A stretch of 59,649 nt of DNA from an uncultured Hungatella sp. (GTDB lineage Bacteria; Bacillota; Clostridia; Lachnospirales; Lachnospiraceae): assembly GCA_910579515.1 (NCBI GenBank), contig CAJTUV010000022.1:1-59649 (forward strand). The letters are read 5' to 3'. Positions 48,535-56,810 of this stretch are shown here, one piece after another; within the stretch, counting starts at the first letter, position 1; the number at the start of each line of letters is the position of its first letter. A program made the position numbers and the translations under genes. Under the pieces are notes generated by a model. The model was not told the DNA's origin. It did no database searches and saw only the letters and a program-made list of their open reading frames with translations.

Positions 48535-51500
48535 CTATCTGGGAACCTCTACCATAATATAAGCTTCGATCATATCATCTACCAAAACGTCGTTAAATTT
48601 CTCAAACACAAGACCACATTCATAATTGGATGCAACTTCCTTTACATCGTCCTTAAACCGCTTCAGGGAAGCAAGAGCGCCTTCGAAAATCTTCTCGCCT
48701 TCTCTGGTAATTCGGACAGAACAGCCTCTCTGGAATTTGCCGTCCATTACATAGGAACCTGCGATGGTACCCACTCCAGACGCTTTGAAGAGCTGGCGGA
48801 CCACAGCGTGACCAATCACCTTCTCTTCGAAGATCGGATCCAGCATCCCCTTCATGGCAGCCTCCACATCTTCGATGGCCTGATAAATAACACGATACAA
48901 CCGAATATCTACTTTTTCTCTCTCCGCCACGGATTTGGCAGTCACGTCCGGTCGTACATTAAATCCGATAATAATCGCGTTGGAAGCAGAGGCCAAAGAC
49001 ACGTCCGACTCGTTGATCGCGCCTACGCCGCCGTGAATCACCTTTACCATCACTTCCTCGTTGGACAACTTCATAAGGCTCTGCTTTACTGCTTCCACAG
49101 AACCCTGAACGTCTGCTTTCACAATAATCGGAAGCTCTTTTACATTGCCTGCCTGAATCTGGCTGAACAGATCGTCCAGGGACAGCTTTGCCTTCGTCTC
49201 CTCCAGAAGTTTATTTTTCCCCTCGGAAATAAAGGTTTCTGCAAAGCTTCTGGCTTCTTTCTCGCTGGCTGTCACCACAAAGACTTCTCCTGCGTTCGGC
49301 ACGCCGTTGAGACCTAAAATCTCCACAGGAGTAGACGGAATGGCTTCCTTTACTCTCCGGCCATTGTCGTCCATCATAGCCCTGACCTTTCCATAGCAGG
49401 AACCGACCGCGATATTGTCTCCTACCCGCAAAGTCCCCTTCTGTACCAGAACCGTGGCTACCGGGCCCTTGCCCTTGTCTAACTCTGCCTCAATCACAAG
49501 ACCTCTTGCGTTCCGGTTGGGATTTGCTTTTAATTCTTTCACTTCTGACGCCAGAATAATCATTTCCAGAAGGTCTGATATTCCTTCTTTTGTATGTGCA
49601 GACACAGGAACAAAAATTGTGCTGCCGCCCCAGTCTTCTGGAACCAGTTCATACTCCGCCAGCTCCTGTTTGACTCGCTCAATATTAGCGCTTGGCTTAT
49701 CAATCTTATTGATGGCTACCAAAATCTCCACGCCTGCAGCCTTGGCATGGTTGATGGCCTCTACGGTCTGAGGCATAACGCCGTCGTCAGCCGCCACCAC
49801 CAAAACTGCAATGTCTGTAGACTGAGCGCCTCTCATACGCATTGCAGTAAATGCCTCGTGTCCCGGGGTATCCAAAAACGTAATCTTCTGCCCATTGATT
49901 TCTACCATATAGGCTCCGATATGCTGGGTAATTCCGCCGGCTTCTCTTGCAGTGACGTGAGTCTGACGAATGGCGTCCAAGAGAGAGGTTTTGCCGTGAT
50001 CTACATGGCCCATGACACAGACAACCGGAGGTCTGGCGACCAGATCCTCCTCGATCTCTTCGTCCTCTTTTAAAAGCTCCTCAATCACGTCGATCTTCTC
50101 TTCTTTTTCGCAGAGAACATCGTATTCCATGGCGATCTCTTCTGCCTTCTCATAGTCAATCTCCTGATTCAAGGTCACAATCGTGCCCTTAAGGAACAAT
50201 TTCTTTACAATCGCGGAAGGCTGCAGTTTCATCTTGTCTGCCAGTTCCTTGATGGTCAATACTTCTGGCAGGGTGATCACCTTAATGGTCTCTTCTACCT
50301 TGGCTTCCTCTGTCTTCTGAGGCATGATAAACGGATGCTTGTTGGCAGATGTGGATTTGCCTTTTGCCTTTGGTCCGTCCTCTGTCATGTTCTTTTTATC
50401 ATAGCGGTCATTCTTATGAGCATTTTTATTAGCTCTGTTGCTTTGAGGCTTTGTAGCGATTGGGCTGTCGTAGGACTTCATATTGTCCCGCTGGCCGGAA
50501 CGGGGACCCTGAGACTGACCTCTTTGTCCGTCTCTGTTTCCCTGTGGGCGGCCGTCTCTATTTCCCTGATAATTCTGACCTCTTCCATCCATACGGCCAT
50601 CCCGGTTTCCCTGGTAGCCCTGGCCTCTTGTGTCAGAACCGCCATCACGATTTCCCTGATAGCCCTGACCTCTTGTATCTCTATTTCCCTGTGGACGACC
50701 GTCACGGCTTCCCTGATAACCCTGACCTCTTCCATCTGGGCGGCCATCTCGGTTCCCCTGATAATTCTGGCCTCTTCCATCTGGGCGGCCGTCTCGGTTT
50801 CCCTGATAATTCTGCCCCTGATTTCTTGCGTCAAAGCGTCCCTGGCCTCTTGCGTCCATACGGCCGTCTCTTCCTCTTGTATCCCTGTTTCCCTGGCCCT
50901 GGGGACGTCCTCCGTCACGGCCTGTCTGAATATTCTGGGGGCGATTTCCTTCCCTGTTTACCTGGGACGGCTGGCTCTGAGGATGGTTTCCTTCCCTGCT
51001 TCCCTGAGCGGCCTGGTTCTGAGGACGGGATGTTTGACGGCTTCCCTCTCTGCCTGTCTGAGGCGCCTGATTCTGTGGACGATTTCCCTCTCTATTTGCC
51101 TGAACCGGCTGACCCTGAGGACGGCTTCCTTCCCTGTTTGCCTGGACTGGCTGGCTCTGAGGACGGCTTCCTTCCCGATTTCCCTGAATCGGCTGATTTA
51201 AAGGACGATTTCCTTCCCGATTTCCCTGAGGCGCCTGATTCTGTGGACGATTTCCCTCTCTATTTGCCTGGACCGGCTGATTTAAAGGACGATTTCCTTC
51301 TCGGTTTGTCTGGACTGGCTGACCCTGTGGGCGGCCTCCTTCCCGATTTAACTGCAGCGGCTGAAGCTGGGGATGAGTCCCTTCTCTGTTTGCCTGAGCA
51401 GACTGGCCCTGGGGCCTATTTCCCTGAGCCAGAGAGCCCTGAGGACGGTTTCCCTGAGGCCGCATAGTTTTCATTGTCTGAGCGTTCTGAGGCCGGTAAA

Positions 51501-51822
51501 CGGCCGCTATCTTTTTTTTAGGCGTCTCCGCTGGTGTTGCGGTATCCTTTGGTTCATTCTCTTTCGTCACCATATTTTCCTTTACAGATATACTCTCTTT
51601 TCCTGGCGCGCCTTCTCTTACAGGCGCAGTTTCCTTTGCTGCGATATTCTCTTTTACAGGCACGGTCTCCTTTTGACGAGGAAACGATTTTCTCGCCAAC
51701 TGGCTCTGCTCCTCATTGACATTGGAAGAAGGAGTTTTTACCTCATGTCCATGTTTCTGTAATAATTCTAATATTTCCTTACTGGTTTTGCCCAATTCCT
51801 TTGCAAGCTCATGAACTCTCAT
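48535..51822 (-). CDS. infB: Translation initiation factor IF-2 with expanded repeat-rich N-terminus
   Basis: IF-2 is the GTPase that places fMet-tRNA at the P site. The C-terminal 600 residues are standard: IF2_N motif, G1 GHVDHGKTSLLDAI, G3 DTPGHEAF, G4 NKID, then domains II-IV. The N-terminus is unusual: after MRVHELAKELGKTSKEILEL and a Lys/Glu-rich stretch there are about 300 residues of Asn/Arg/Gly/Gln repeats (11 copies of a 14-aa NREG unit, then NRDG units). Total 1095 aa is well above the 700-900 of most Firmicutes. It overlaps ylxQ by 14 bases. Confidence 0.96.
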   Translation of the reverse strand: MRVHELAKELGKTSKEILELLQKHGHEVKTPSSNVNEEQSQLARKSFPRQKETVPVKENIAAKETAPVREGAPGKESISVKENMVTKENEPKDTATPAETPKKKIAAVYRPQNAQTMKTMRPQGNRPQGSLAQGNRPQGQSAQANREGTHPQLQPLQLNREGGRPQGQPVQTNREGNRPLNQPVQANREGNRPQNQAPQGNREGNRPLNQPIQGNREGSRPQSQPVQANREGSRPQGQPVQANREGNRPQNQAPQTGREGSRQTSRPQNQAAQGSREGNHPQSQPSQVNREGNRPQNIQTGRDGGRPQGQGNRDTRGRDGRMDARGQGRFDARNQGQNYQGNRDGRPDGRGQNYQGNRDGRPDGRGQGYQGSRDGRPQGNRDTRGQGYQGNRDGGSDTRGQGYQGNRDGRMDGRGQNYQGNRDGRPQGNRDGQRGQSQGPRSGQRDNMKSYDSPIATKPQSNRANKNAHKNDRYDKKNMTEDGPKAKGKSTSANKHPFIMPQKTEEAKVEETIKVITLPEVLTIKELADKMKLQPSAIVKKLFLKGTIVTLNQEIDYEKAEEIAMEYDVLCEKEEKIDVIEELLKEDEEIEEDLVARPPVVCVMGHVDHGKTSLLDAIRQTHVTAREAGGITQHIGAYMVEINGQKITFLDTPGHEAFTAMRMRGAQSTDIAVLVVAADDGVMPQTVEAINHAKAAGVEILVAINKIDKPSANIERVKQELAEYELVPEDWGGSTIFVPVSAHTKEGISDLLEMIILASEVKELKANPNRNARGLVIEAELDKGKGPVATVLVQKGTLRVGDNIAVGSCYGKVRAMMDDNGRRVKEAIPSTPVEILGLNGVPNAGEVFVVTASEKEARSFAETFISEGKNKLLEETKAKLSLDDLFSQIQAGNVKELPIIVKADVQGSVEAVKQSLMKLSNEEVMVKVIHGGVGAINESDVSLASASNAIIIGFNVRPDVTAKSVAEREKVDIRLYRVIYQAIEDVEAAMKGMLDPIFEEKVIGHAVVRQLFKASGVGTIAGSYVMDGKFQRGCSVRITREGEKIFEGALASLKRFKDDVKEVASNYECGLVFEKFNDVLVDDMIEAYIMVEVPR
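50480..51391 (-). repeat. Coding tandem repeats in the IF-2 N-terminal region
   Basis: About eleven 42-bp units encode N-R-E-G-N-R-P-x-N-Q-P-x-Q-x, and about six to eight units of 24-45 bp encode N-R-D-G-R-P-x-G-R-G-Q-x-Y-Q-G. All stay in frame. Identity between units is uneven, consistent with continued unit gain and loss. Confidence 0.9.
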
Positions 51823-52144
51823 ACTTACTACCTCCGTTAATATTCATTTGTTTTACCAACGCTTTGGCGAACCCCTCTTCCAAAACCGCTAAGGAAGCCC
51901 GAAACTCCTTACCCATAGAATGTCCTAATTCGTCCTTCTTACCAAAAATATAGATGGGAACCTGATAGTAAGTACACAGATTGGTAAACTTTTTTTTGGT
52001 ATTGTCAGAAGCCTCTATTGAGACAATCACCAAATGAGCCTTCTTTGTTTTTACAGCCTTTTCTGTGGAGAACTCTCCGCTGGCCGTTTTTCCTGCTTTT
52101 GTAGCCAAACTGATTAAATTTAATACCTTCTGTCTATTTTCCAA
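51809..52144 (-). CDS. ylxQ: YlxQ, L7Ae-family RNA-binding protein
   Basis: The 111-residue L7Ae/L30e-type protein has NLISLATKAGKTASGEFSTE, AHLVIVSIEASDNTKKKFTN and VPIYIFGKKDELGHSMGKEF as consecutive blocks. Such proteins bind kink-turn RNA; the precise target of YlxQ is unsettled. It overlaps both rnpM (11 bases) and infB (14 bases), indicating coupled translation in the nusA-infB operon. Confidence 0.92.
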   Translation of the reverse strand: MENRQKVLNLISLATKAGKTASGEFSTEKAVKTKKAHLVIVSIEASDNTKKKFTNLCTYYQVPIYIFGKKDELGHSMGKEFRASLAVLEEGFAKALVKQMNINGGSKYESS

Positions 52145-52406
52145 TCCGCTCCATCTCCTTTTCCAGAGATTCGTAAACTTCTCTGGGAACAGACATCTTA
52201 AAGGCTCTCTCTAATCCCTTACTCTTTACTGCCTTCTGAAAGCATGTCATATCAGGACACACATACGCGCCTCTGCCGTTCTTTCTGCCTGTAGCATCTA
52301 AAACAATGCCTTCTGTCTCCGTTTTAAGAATCCGAATCATCTCTTTCTTGCTTTTCATCTCTCCACAGCCAATGCACTGACGAAGCGGAACTTTCTTTGT
52401 ACTCAC
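52134..52406 (-). CDS. rnpM: RnpM (YlxR, DUF448) RNA-binding protein
   Basis: This 90-residue DUF448 protein shows RQCIGCGEMKSKKEMIRI (C-x-x-C zinc-like motif), DATGRKNGRGAYVCPD and a C-terminal basic helix. The family member YlxR/RnpM modulates RNase P activity. It sits between nusA and ylxQ, its conserved location. Confidence 0.93.
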   Translation of the reverse strand: MSTKKVPLRQCIGCGEMKSKKEMIRILKTETEGIVLDATGRKNGRGAYVCPDMTCFQKAVKSKGLERAFKMSVPREVYESLEKEMERIGK

Positions 52407-52434
52407 ATAATCACTTCCAATCTAATGATGTTGG

Positions 52435-53634
52435 TTATTCTTCCCCCTGGTAATCCTCATATCCGTCCTGGTAGTCGTTCTGATTGTTATCTGACTGTTC
52501 TTCATAACCGTCGTATCCGGCTTCGTAATCCTCCTGATACCCCTCGTAGGAACCTTCTTCCATCCCTGGCTCCAGCCCCATTTCCTCAAACAGTCCCAGT
52601 TCTCTTGCCTGAGTTTCACTCTTGATGTCAATCTTATATCCTGTCAGCTTTGCAGCCAATCTTGCATTCTGCCCTTCTTTTCCAATAGCCAGCGACAGCT
52701 GGTAATCTGGAACTATTACCTGGGCCTCCCTGGCCTCCTCGTCTGCCACAACGCAGATCACCTTGGCCGGGCTTAGCGCGTTCTCAATTAAGTATGCAGG
52801 ATTGTCATCCCAGTTAATAATATCAATCTTTTCTCCCCTAAGCTCGCTGACTACAGAATTGACTCTCGCACCGTTTAGTCCCACGCACGCGCCTACGGGG
52901 TCGACGTTGGGATCGTTGGATTTTACTGCAATCTTTGTTCTGGAACCTGCTTCTCTGGCAATGGATTTTATTTCCACGGTTCCGTCCCTTACCTCTGCCA
53001 CCTCCAGCTCAAACAGACGCTTCACCAAATCAGGGTGAGTTCTGGATACGGAAATCCTGGGCCCCTTGGTAGTGTCTTTTACCTCTAAAACGTAAACCTT
53101 GATGCGCTCTGTTGGCTGGAACACTTCTCCTCTCACCTGTTCCGACTCGCTTAAAATGGCGTCTACTTTTCCCAAGTTGATGCTCACATTCCGGCCCAGG
53201 TAACGCTGAACCACGCCGGGAACAATGTCCTTTTCCATGGTGTACCAGTCATTGTAAAGCACCTTTCTCTCTTCCTCGCGAATCTTCTGCAAAATCACGT
53301 TCTTGGCGTTCTGAGTGGCGATTCTTCCAAAAGACTTAGACTCTATGGGAAGCTGCACCACATCTCCGATTTCATATCTGGGAGCAATCATTTTGGCTTC
53401 TGCAAGGCTGATCTGAACAAGAGGTTCCTCCACCTCTTCCACGACCTCCTTTTCAGCAAGCACGGCGAAGTCACAGGTTTCTGGATTTATATTCACTTTA
53501 ATGTTGTCTGCTCTGCCAAAATGATTTTTGCACGCAGTGAGTAGAGAATTTTCTATGGCCTCCAGCATGGTGGCCTTGCTGATATTTTTCTCTTTTTCCA
53601 GAATCCCCAGAGCTTCTAACAGTTCTTTATTCAT
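52435..53634 (-). CDS. nusA: Transcription termination/antitermination factor NusA
   Basis: The start is ATG 53634 (MNKELLEALGILEKEKNISK) because GGAGG lies eight bases before it; an ATG 15 bases further upstream contains that ribosome binding site within its own codons. The 399-residue protein has the N-terminal RNAP-binding domain, an S1 domain (GVVQRYLGRNVSINLG) and two KH domains (DPVGACVGLNGARVNSVV, AIGKEGQNARLAAKLTGY). The C-terminal acidic tail (Tyr/Glu/Gly/Asp repeats such as YEGYQEDYEAGYDGYEEQ) is unusual for low-GC Firmicutes and may be autoregulatory. Confidence 0.95.
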   Translation of the reverse strand: MNKELLEALGILEKEKNISKATMLEAIENSLLTACKNHFGRADNIKVNINPETCDFAVLAEKEVVEEVEEPLVQISLAEAKMIAPRYEIGDVVQLPIESKSFGRIATQNAKNVILQKIREEERKVLYNDWYTMEKDIVPGVVQRYLGRNVSINLGKVDAILSESEQVRGEVFQPTERIKVYVLEVKDTTKGPRISVSRTHPDLVKRLFELEVAEVRDGTVEIKSIAREAGSRTKIAVKSNDPNVDPVGACVGLNGARVNSVVSELRGEKIDIINWDDNPAYLIENALSPAKVICVVADEEAREAQVIVPDYQLSLAIGKEGQNARLAAKLTGYKIDIKSETQARELGLFEEMGLEPGMEEGSYEGYQEDYEAGYDGYEEQSDNNQNDYQDGYEDYQGEE

Positions 53635-53669
53635 TTCTTTATCCTCCAACTATCTTTTCAGACGAAAAT

Positions 53670-54137
53670 TTAAAAATCAAACGCCAGACGGATCAACGCA
53701 ATCTCCGGCCGCTGAAATTCCAGCTCTTCTCCATCTTCTCCCTCTATGGTAACAGAGTCCTTGTCATAACTAGTCAGAATTCCTGTAAAATCCTTTTGAT
53801 TGTCTCGCTGACGATACAGACGGATGTCCACCTGCTTTCCCACGCTTCGCACAAAATCTTTTTCTTTCTTTAACGGACGTCCAAGTCCCGGAGAACTGAC
53901 CTCCAAAATATAACTGTCCTCAATGAAATCCTCTTTATCAAGCCAGTCACTTAATCTTCTGCTGATAACCTCGCAGTCATCCACAGAAATCCCGCCTTCT
54001 TTGTCGATATAGGCTCTTAAGTACCAGTTACTTCCTTCCTTTACATACTCTACGTCTACCAGCTCAAAATGATGCTCTTCTATCAGGGGCTTTAAAAATT
54101 CTTCTGTTTTCGATTCATACGTTTCTCTTTTTGTCAT
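53670..54137 (-). CDS. rimP: Ribosome maturation factor RimP
   Basis: RimP acts in 30S assembly. The 155-residue protein has LVDVEYVKEGSNWYLRAYID, DDCEVISRRLSDWLDKEDFI and LEVSSPGLGRPLKKEKDF, the family signature. The start is not certain: the ATG at 54137 is 15 bases from AGGAGG, whereas GTG codons at 54149 and 54152 are too close. It is the first gene of the rimP-nusA-rnpM-ylxQ-infB-rbfA-nrnA-truB-ribF superoperon. Confidence 0.93.
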   Translation of the reverse strand: MTKRETYESKTEEFLKPLIEEHHFELVDVEYVKEGSNWYLRAYIDKEGGISVDDCEVISRRLSDWLDKEDFIEDSYILEVSSPGLGRPLKKEKDFVRSVGKQVDIRLYRQRDNQKDFTGILTSYDKDSVTIEGEDGEELEFQRPEIALIRLAFDF

Positions 54138-54193
54138 ATCTTTTTTCACCACCCTCCTGGCTATTTGTGAAAAACAAAGCTAATCACAATACG

Positions 54194-54219
54194 AAAGAGT
54201 GGACTTGCGTCCACTCTTT
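54194..54219 (-). promoter_or_regulatory. Strong GNRA-capped hairpin in the rimP-nusA leader
   Basis: AAAGAGTGGAC at 54194-54204 pairs perfectly with 54209-54219. On the minus strand the loop is GCAA, a GNRA tetraloop. It lies between the rimP promoter and the rimP start, so it is transcribed as leader RNA. No T-run follows, which argues against simple termination. Confidence 0.6.
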
Positions 54220-54248
54220 ATCAGCCGTTGTATTTCAATGTCCTGTAT

Positions 54249-54277
54249 AGTATAGCACCAGAAGCTGGTAAATGCAA
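54249..54277 (-). promoter_or_regulatory. Sigma-A promoter of the rimP-nusA-infB superoperon
   Basis: On the minus strand TTGCAT (54272-54277) and TATACT (54249-54254) are 17 bases apart, about 110 bases ahead of rimP. Confidence 0.8.
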
Positions 54278-54285
54278 GTGTTTTG

Positions 54286-54294
54286 TGATATAAT
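54286..54294 (+). promoter_or_regulatory. Extended -10 promoter of the mobBA gene
   Basis: TGATATAAT gives an extended -10 (TGnTATAAT). The -35 region is weak, as extended -10 promoters allow. It is divergent from the rimP promoter, with transcription predicted toward 54376. Confidence 0.6.
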
Positions 54295-54375
54295 CAGAAA
54301 AACTATGGCAGCAGTTCAGACGACGGGGAATTTGACGTCGGACGTCTATACTGCAGCAAAGAGGGAGCGTTGATT

Positions 54376-55473
54376 TTGGAGAAGAACCAGGTGCTTTTTG
54401 CAGTGAGTGGGATTAAAAATTCGGGCAAGACTACTTTAATTACGAAGCTTCTGCCCATTTTTAAGCAGAATGGGTTGAAAGTGGCTACTATTAAGCATGA
54501 CGGACATGATTTTACAGGGGATGTTCCGGGGACGGATACCTTTAAGCATATGGCGTCAGGGGCTTACGGGACGGCTGTGTTTTCCAAATACCGTTTTATG
54601 GCTGTGAAGCAGCAAGGGGATGTGACAGAGCGAGATTTGTGTCAGCTGTTTCCTGAGGCAGATCTGATTTTGCTGGAGGGGTTCAAGGAAAGCAGATATC
54701 CGAAGATTGAGGTAGTCCGTGAAGGCGTGTCTGCCAGACCAGTGTGTGACGAGGAGCATTTGCTGGCGGTTGCCTCAGATTTTACTCCTAAAGGCTGTGA
54801 AACCATACCTGTTTTAAATTTGGATGATCCCATAGAGATTGCGGAGGTGATTCTGGACTACTGGTACAGTAAAACTCAGCTGTCTCTGGTACTCCTTGCA
54901 GGCGGAAAGGGCAGTCGAATGGGGAGTGACAAGACAACTCTCAATTTTTTCGGAAAAACCTTTTTGGAGTGCCAGTTGGAAAAGGGAAAGAAATTAGGCA
55001 TTCAGGATATGATGGCCTCAGGCTGCCAGGGAACAAACCCTCAATGCAGGTTTATACCGGATCGTCAAACGGACAAGGGACCTCTTGGCGGCCTGGAGAC
55101 CTCCCTTAGAGAGGCTGTAAATGAGCAGTGCCTTGTTCTTGGGGTGGACATTCCCGCAGTTCCTGTCTCTGAGCTGTGGAAACTGATTCGCACCTACAGA
55201 AAATCGAAAATGCCTGTGGCTGTTTTGAAGCATCAAAACAGGACAGAGCCTTTGATCGGAATCTATGCAAAGAATTTGGCAGAGGAAATCTCTTTGTTTC
55301 TAAAAAGCTCTTGCCGGGTTATGTCGTTTCTGGAATCAAAAGAATTTGCGGTATATGAGAGCACGCTCGAGGAGAAATGGTTTCTCAATGTCAATAATCC
55401 TCAGGCTTATGAAGCCTTGACGGCTTTTGTGGGGGAGTATCTGAATGAGGGAGGAAAAAATACCAGAAAATAG
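54376..55473 (+). CDS. MobB-MobA fusion for molybdenum cofactor dinucleotide synthesis
   Basis: Residues about 1-160 are MobB, a P-loop GTPase (VSGIKNSGKTTLITKLLPI; ADLILLEGFKESRYPKIEVV), and about 175-360 are MobA, the molybdenum cofactor guanylyltransferase (LVLLAGGKGSRMGSDKTTLN; ATG-free core with LVLGVDIPAVP). MobA adds GMP (or in relatives CMP) to molybdopterin. The start is a TTG at 54376 with GAGGGAG eight bases upstream; the neighbouring TTG at 54370 is too close to that site. No other Mo-cofactor genes are in the window. Confidence 0.9.
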   Translation: MEKNQVLFAVSGIKNSGKTTLITKLLPIFKQNGLKVATIKHDGHDFTGDVPGTDTFKHMASGAYGTAVFSKYRFMAVKQQGDVTERDLCQLFPEADLILLEGFKESRYPKIEVVREGVSARPVCDEEHLLAVASDFTPKGCETIPVLNLDDPIEIAEVILDYWYSKTQLSLVLLAGGKGSRMGSDKTTLNFFGKTFLECQLEKGKKLGIQDMMASGCQGTNPQCRFIPDRQTDKGPLGGLETSLREAVNEQCLVLGVDIPAVPVSELWKLIRTYRKSKMPVAVLKHQNRTEPLIGIYAKNLAEEISLFLKSSCRVMSFLESKEFAVYESTLEEKWFLNVNNPQAYEALTAFVGEYLNEGGKNTRK

Positions 55474-55617
55474 GCAGACCATCGTCAGGCTGGGTTCATC
55501 GGTCATAGGCCTCCGAGACGATGCTCTCCATGGCTTTGCCACGGGTGCTGGTACTACTCCCGCTTGACCTTGGCCTTGCGCGTACTCTTTTTCCAATTTC
55601 TCGCGTGTTTTCTTCAT
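55336..55617 (-). pseudogene. Small ORF of a mobile-element remnant, running into antisense mobBA
   Basis: The ATG at 55617 has a strong AAAGGAGG nine bases upstream and begins MKKTREKLEKEYAQGQGQAG, with basic and Gly/Gln/Pro-rich sequence after. From about residue 48 the frame reads the antisense of the mobBA 3' end, so the native C-terminus seems lost. A well-initiated ORF that ends inside an unrelated gene is typical of a truncated insert. I do not know the family; the sequence resembles ORFs I associate with conjugative elements of Clostridiales, from memory only. Confidence 0.4.
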
Positions 55618-55639
55618 CGTGATTGACCTCCTTTTGAGT

Positions 55640-55862
55640 AAAATAAAAGACCGTCTACCTTGTGTGTCAGGGAAACGATCAAGGGTGACGGTATTCGATT
55701 TTAGCCTCGCCGGAAAGGTGAAGACGCGAAGCGGGTGTTCCTTTCCAGCTGGGGCCCAAGGGGCGCAGCCCCTTGGGTGGACCGTAGCGACGCAAATGGC
55801 CCGTACTTTCGGAAGTCTGGGCCTCGCAGAGCACACTTTAGTTCTGTCAGGGATTTTCAACT
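55640..55862 (-). other. Highly structured sequence ahead of the remnant ORF (possible conjugative-element leader or oriT relic)
   Basis: Two stems are clear: CCCAAGGGGC at 55755-55764 pairs perfectly with 55768-55777 (loop GCA), and GGAAAGG at 55712-55718 pairs with CCTTTCC at 55740-55746 with a short CGC/GCG inner stem. Local GC is well above the surroundings. The ORF with a strong ribosome binding site lies just downstream on the minus strand. Tn1549-type elements carry similar-looking DNA in my memory; not verified. Confidence 0.4.
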
Positions 55863-56693
55863 CCCCGATAAATCGGAATTTAATATTCCATATGCACAGC
55901 CAACTGTTCCTCCGTTAAGAAGCAGTTCCTTGACTCTTTTTTGCAAACTGGTTTCTGCTGGCAGGCTTTCATTATCAGTATTCCATGGAACCTGGAACAG
56001 CCATTCAATATATTCTCTGCCCGCTTTCTCTTCCTGGATAATTTCAAAACGTTTCTGAAAAGATAATATATTGGATTTCTCTGACAACAGCGGTTTTAAT
56101 GCCGGGGACAATAACCATGAATTGCAGGTATATTTTTTATATGGATAACTACTATAGTAAGTGTGAAAAAATATGTTTGCCTGCTTCAGCGAATTATCAA
56201 CAGCCTCCTTGAATAAATTCGCATCTGACGGCACATGAATCCCTATAACTTTCTCTCCTTCGTACTCTTTAAATTCATACTCTAACTCACCAATGCGAAA
56301 TATTTTCATACTAAGCTGGCGGTAAGTCCACCATCCCCTGTCAAAAAACATTCTTCCGTTTTTTCTTTTACACTCTTCAATAAATCTGGTAAAACATTTC
56401 ATGGATTCCATATAAACGATTTGTGGTATCTGTTTTTCTTGATACCGGTCAAACACCCGCCTGGCACATTCTAATTGACAATACAGCATTTTTAAATTAT
56501 CCTTATCTTCGGCCAATACTGTCTTTAATTCCTCATAGGACTGCGCTGCCGTTTTTCCATCCATCAATTTATCCAAATATTCATCCATCTGGCCTAAATG
56601 AATTTTCTCACAAATAACTCTTAATTTTTGAATTATTTCATTCTGTAAACCGATTAAATGATATAGCTCATGTAATTTCAAAGATATTTTCAC
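55857..56693 (-). CDS. Acyltransferase-domain protein (DUF5596-like)
   Basis: The 278-residue protein starts with a helical region (LKLHELYHLIGLQNEIIQKL), then a middle domain containing RMFFDRGWWTYRQLSMKIFR and YEFKEYEGEKVIGIHVPSDA, features I associate with DUF5596 acyltransferase-domain proteins of Clostridia. The last residues (GILNSDLSGS) run to the edge of the structured insert at 55862, so the C-terminus may have been altered by it. Substrate unknown. Confidence 0.65.
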   Translation of the reverse strand: MKISLKLHELYHLIGLQNEIIQKLRVICEKIHLGQMDEYLDKLMDGKTAAQSYEELKTVLAEDKDNLKMLYCQLECARRVFDRYQEKQIPQIVYMESMKCFTRFIEECKRKNGRMFFDRGWWTYRQLSMKIFRIGELEYEFKEYEGEKVIGIHVPSDANLFKEAVDNSLKQANIFFHTYYSSYPYKKYTCNSWLLSPALKPLLSEKSNILSFQKRFEIIQEEKAGREYIEWLFQVPWNTDNESLPAETSLQKRVKELLLNGGTVGCAYGILNSDLSGS

Positions 56694-56810
56694 CTCATAA
56701 TTTCCGATTGTGGTTTGATGATTTTTAAGGGAATATTAGCTGTTATAGTTTATTATCACAACCCTCACTAACCTTTGAAAACACTAAGTTTATCGCAGGT
56801 GAGATTTCCC

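Noticed and set aside
50480..51391. Regular repeats considered as a CRISPR array
   Set aside because: Units are coding, contiguous and in frame, with no unique spacers and no cas genes.
50335..51467. Long plus-strand reading frames (up to 335 codons) antisense to infB
   Set aside because: They exist only because the infB repeats keep antisense frames open; composition is repetitive Pro/Asp/Leu or Ser/Leu, no ribosome binding site, and infB is certain on the other strand.
55640..55862. A confident oriT or named RNA family
   Set aside because: Hairpins alone do not identify an oriT, no relaxase gene is present, and my memory of similar element DNA cannot be checked here.
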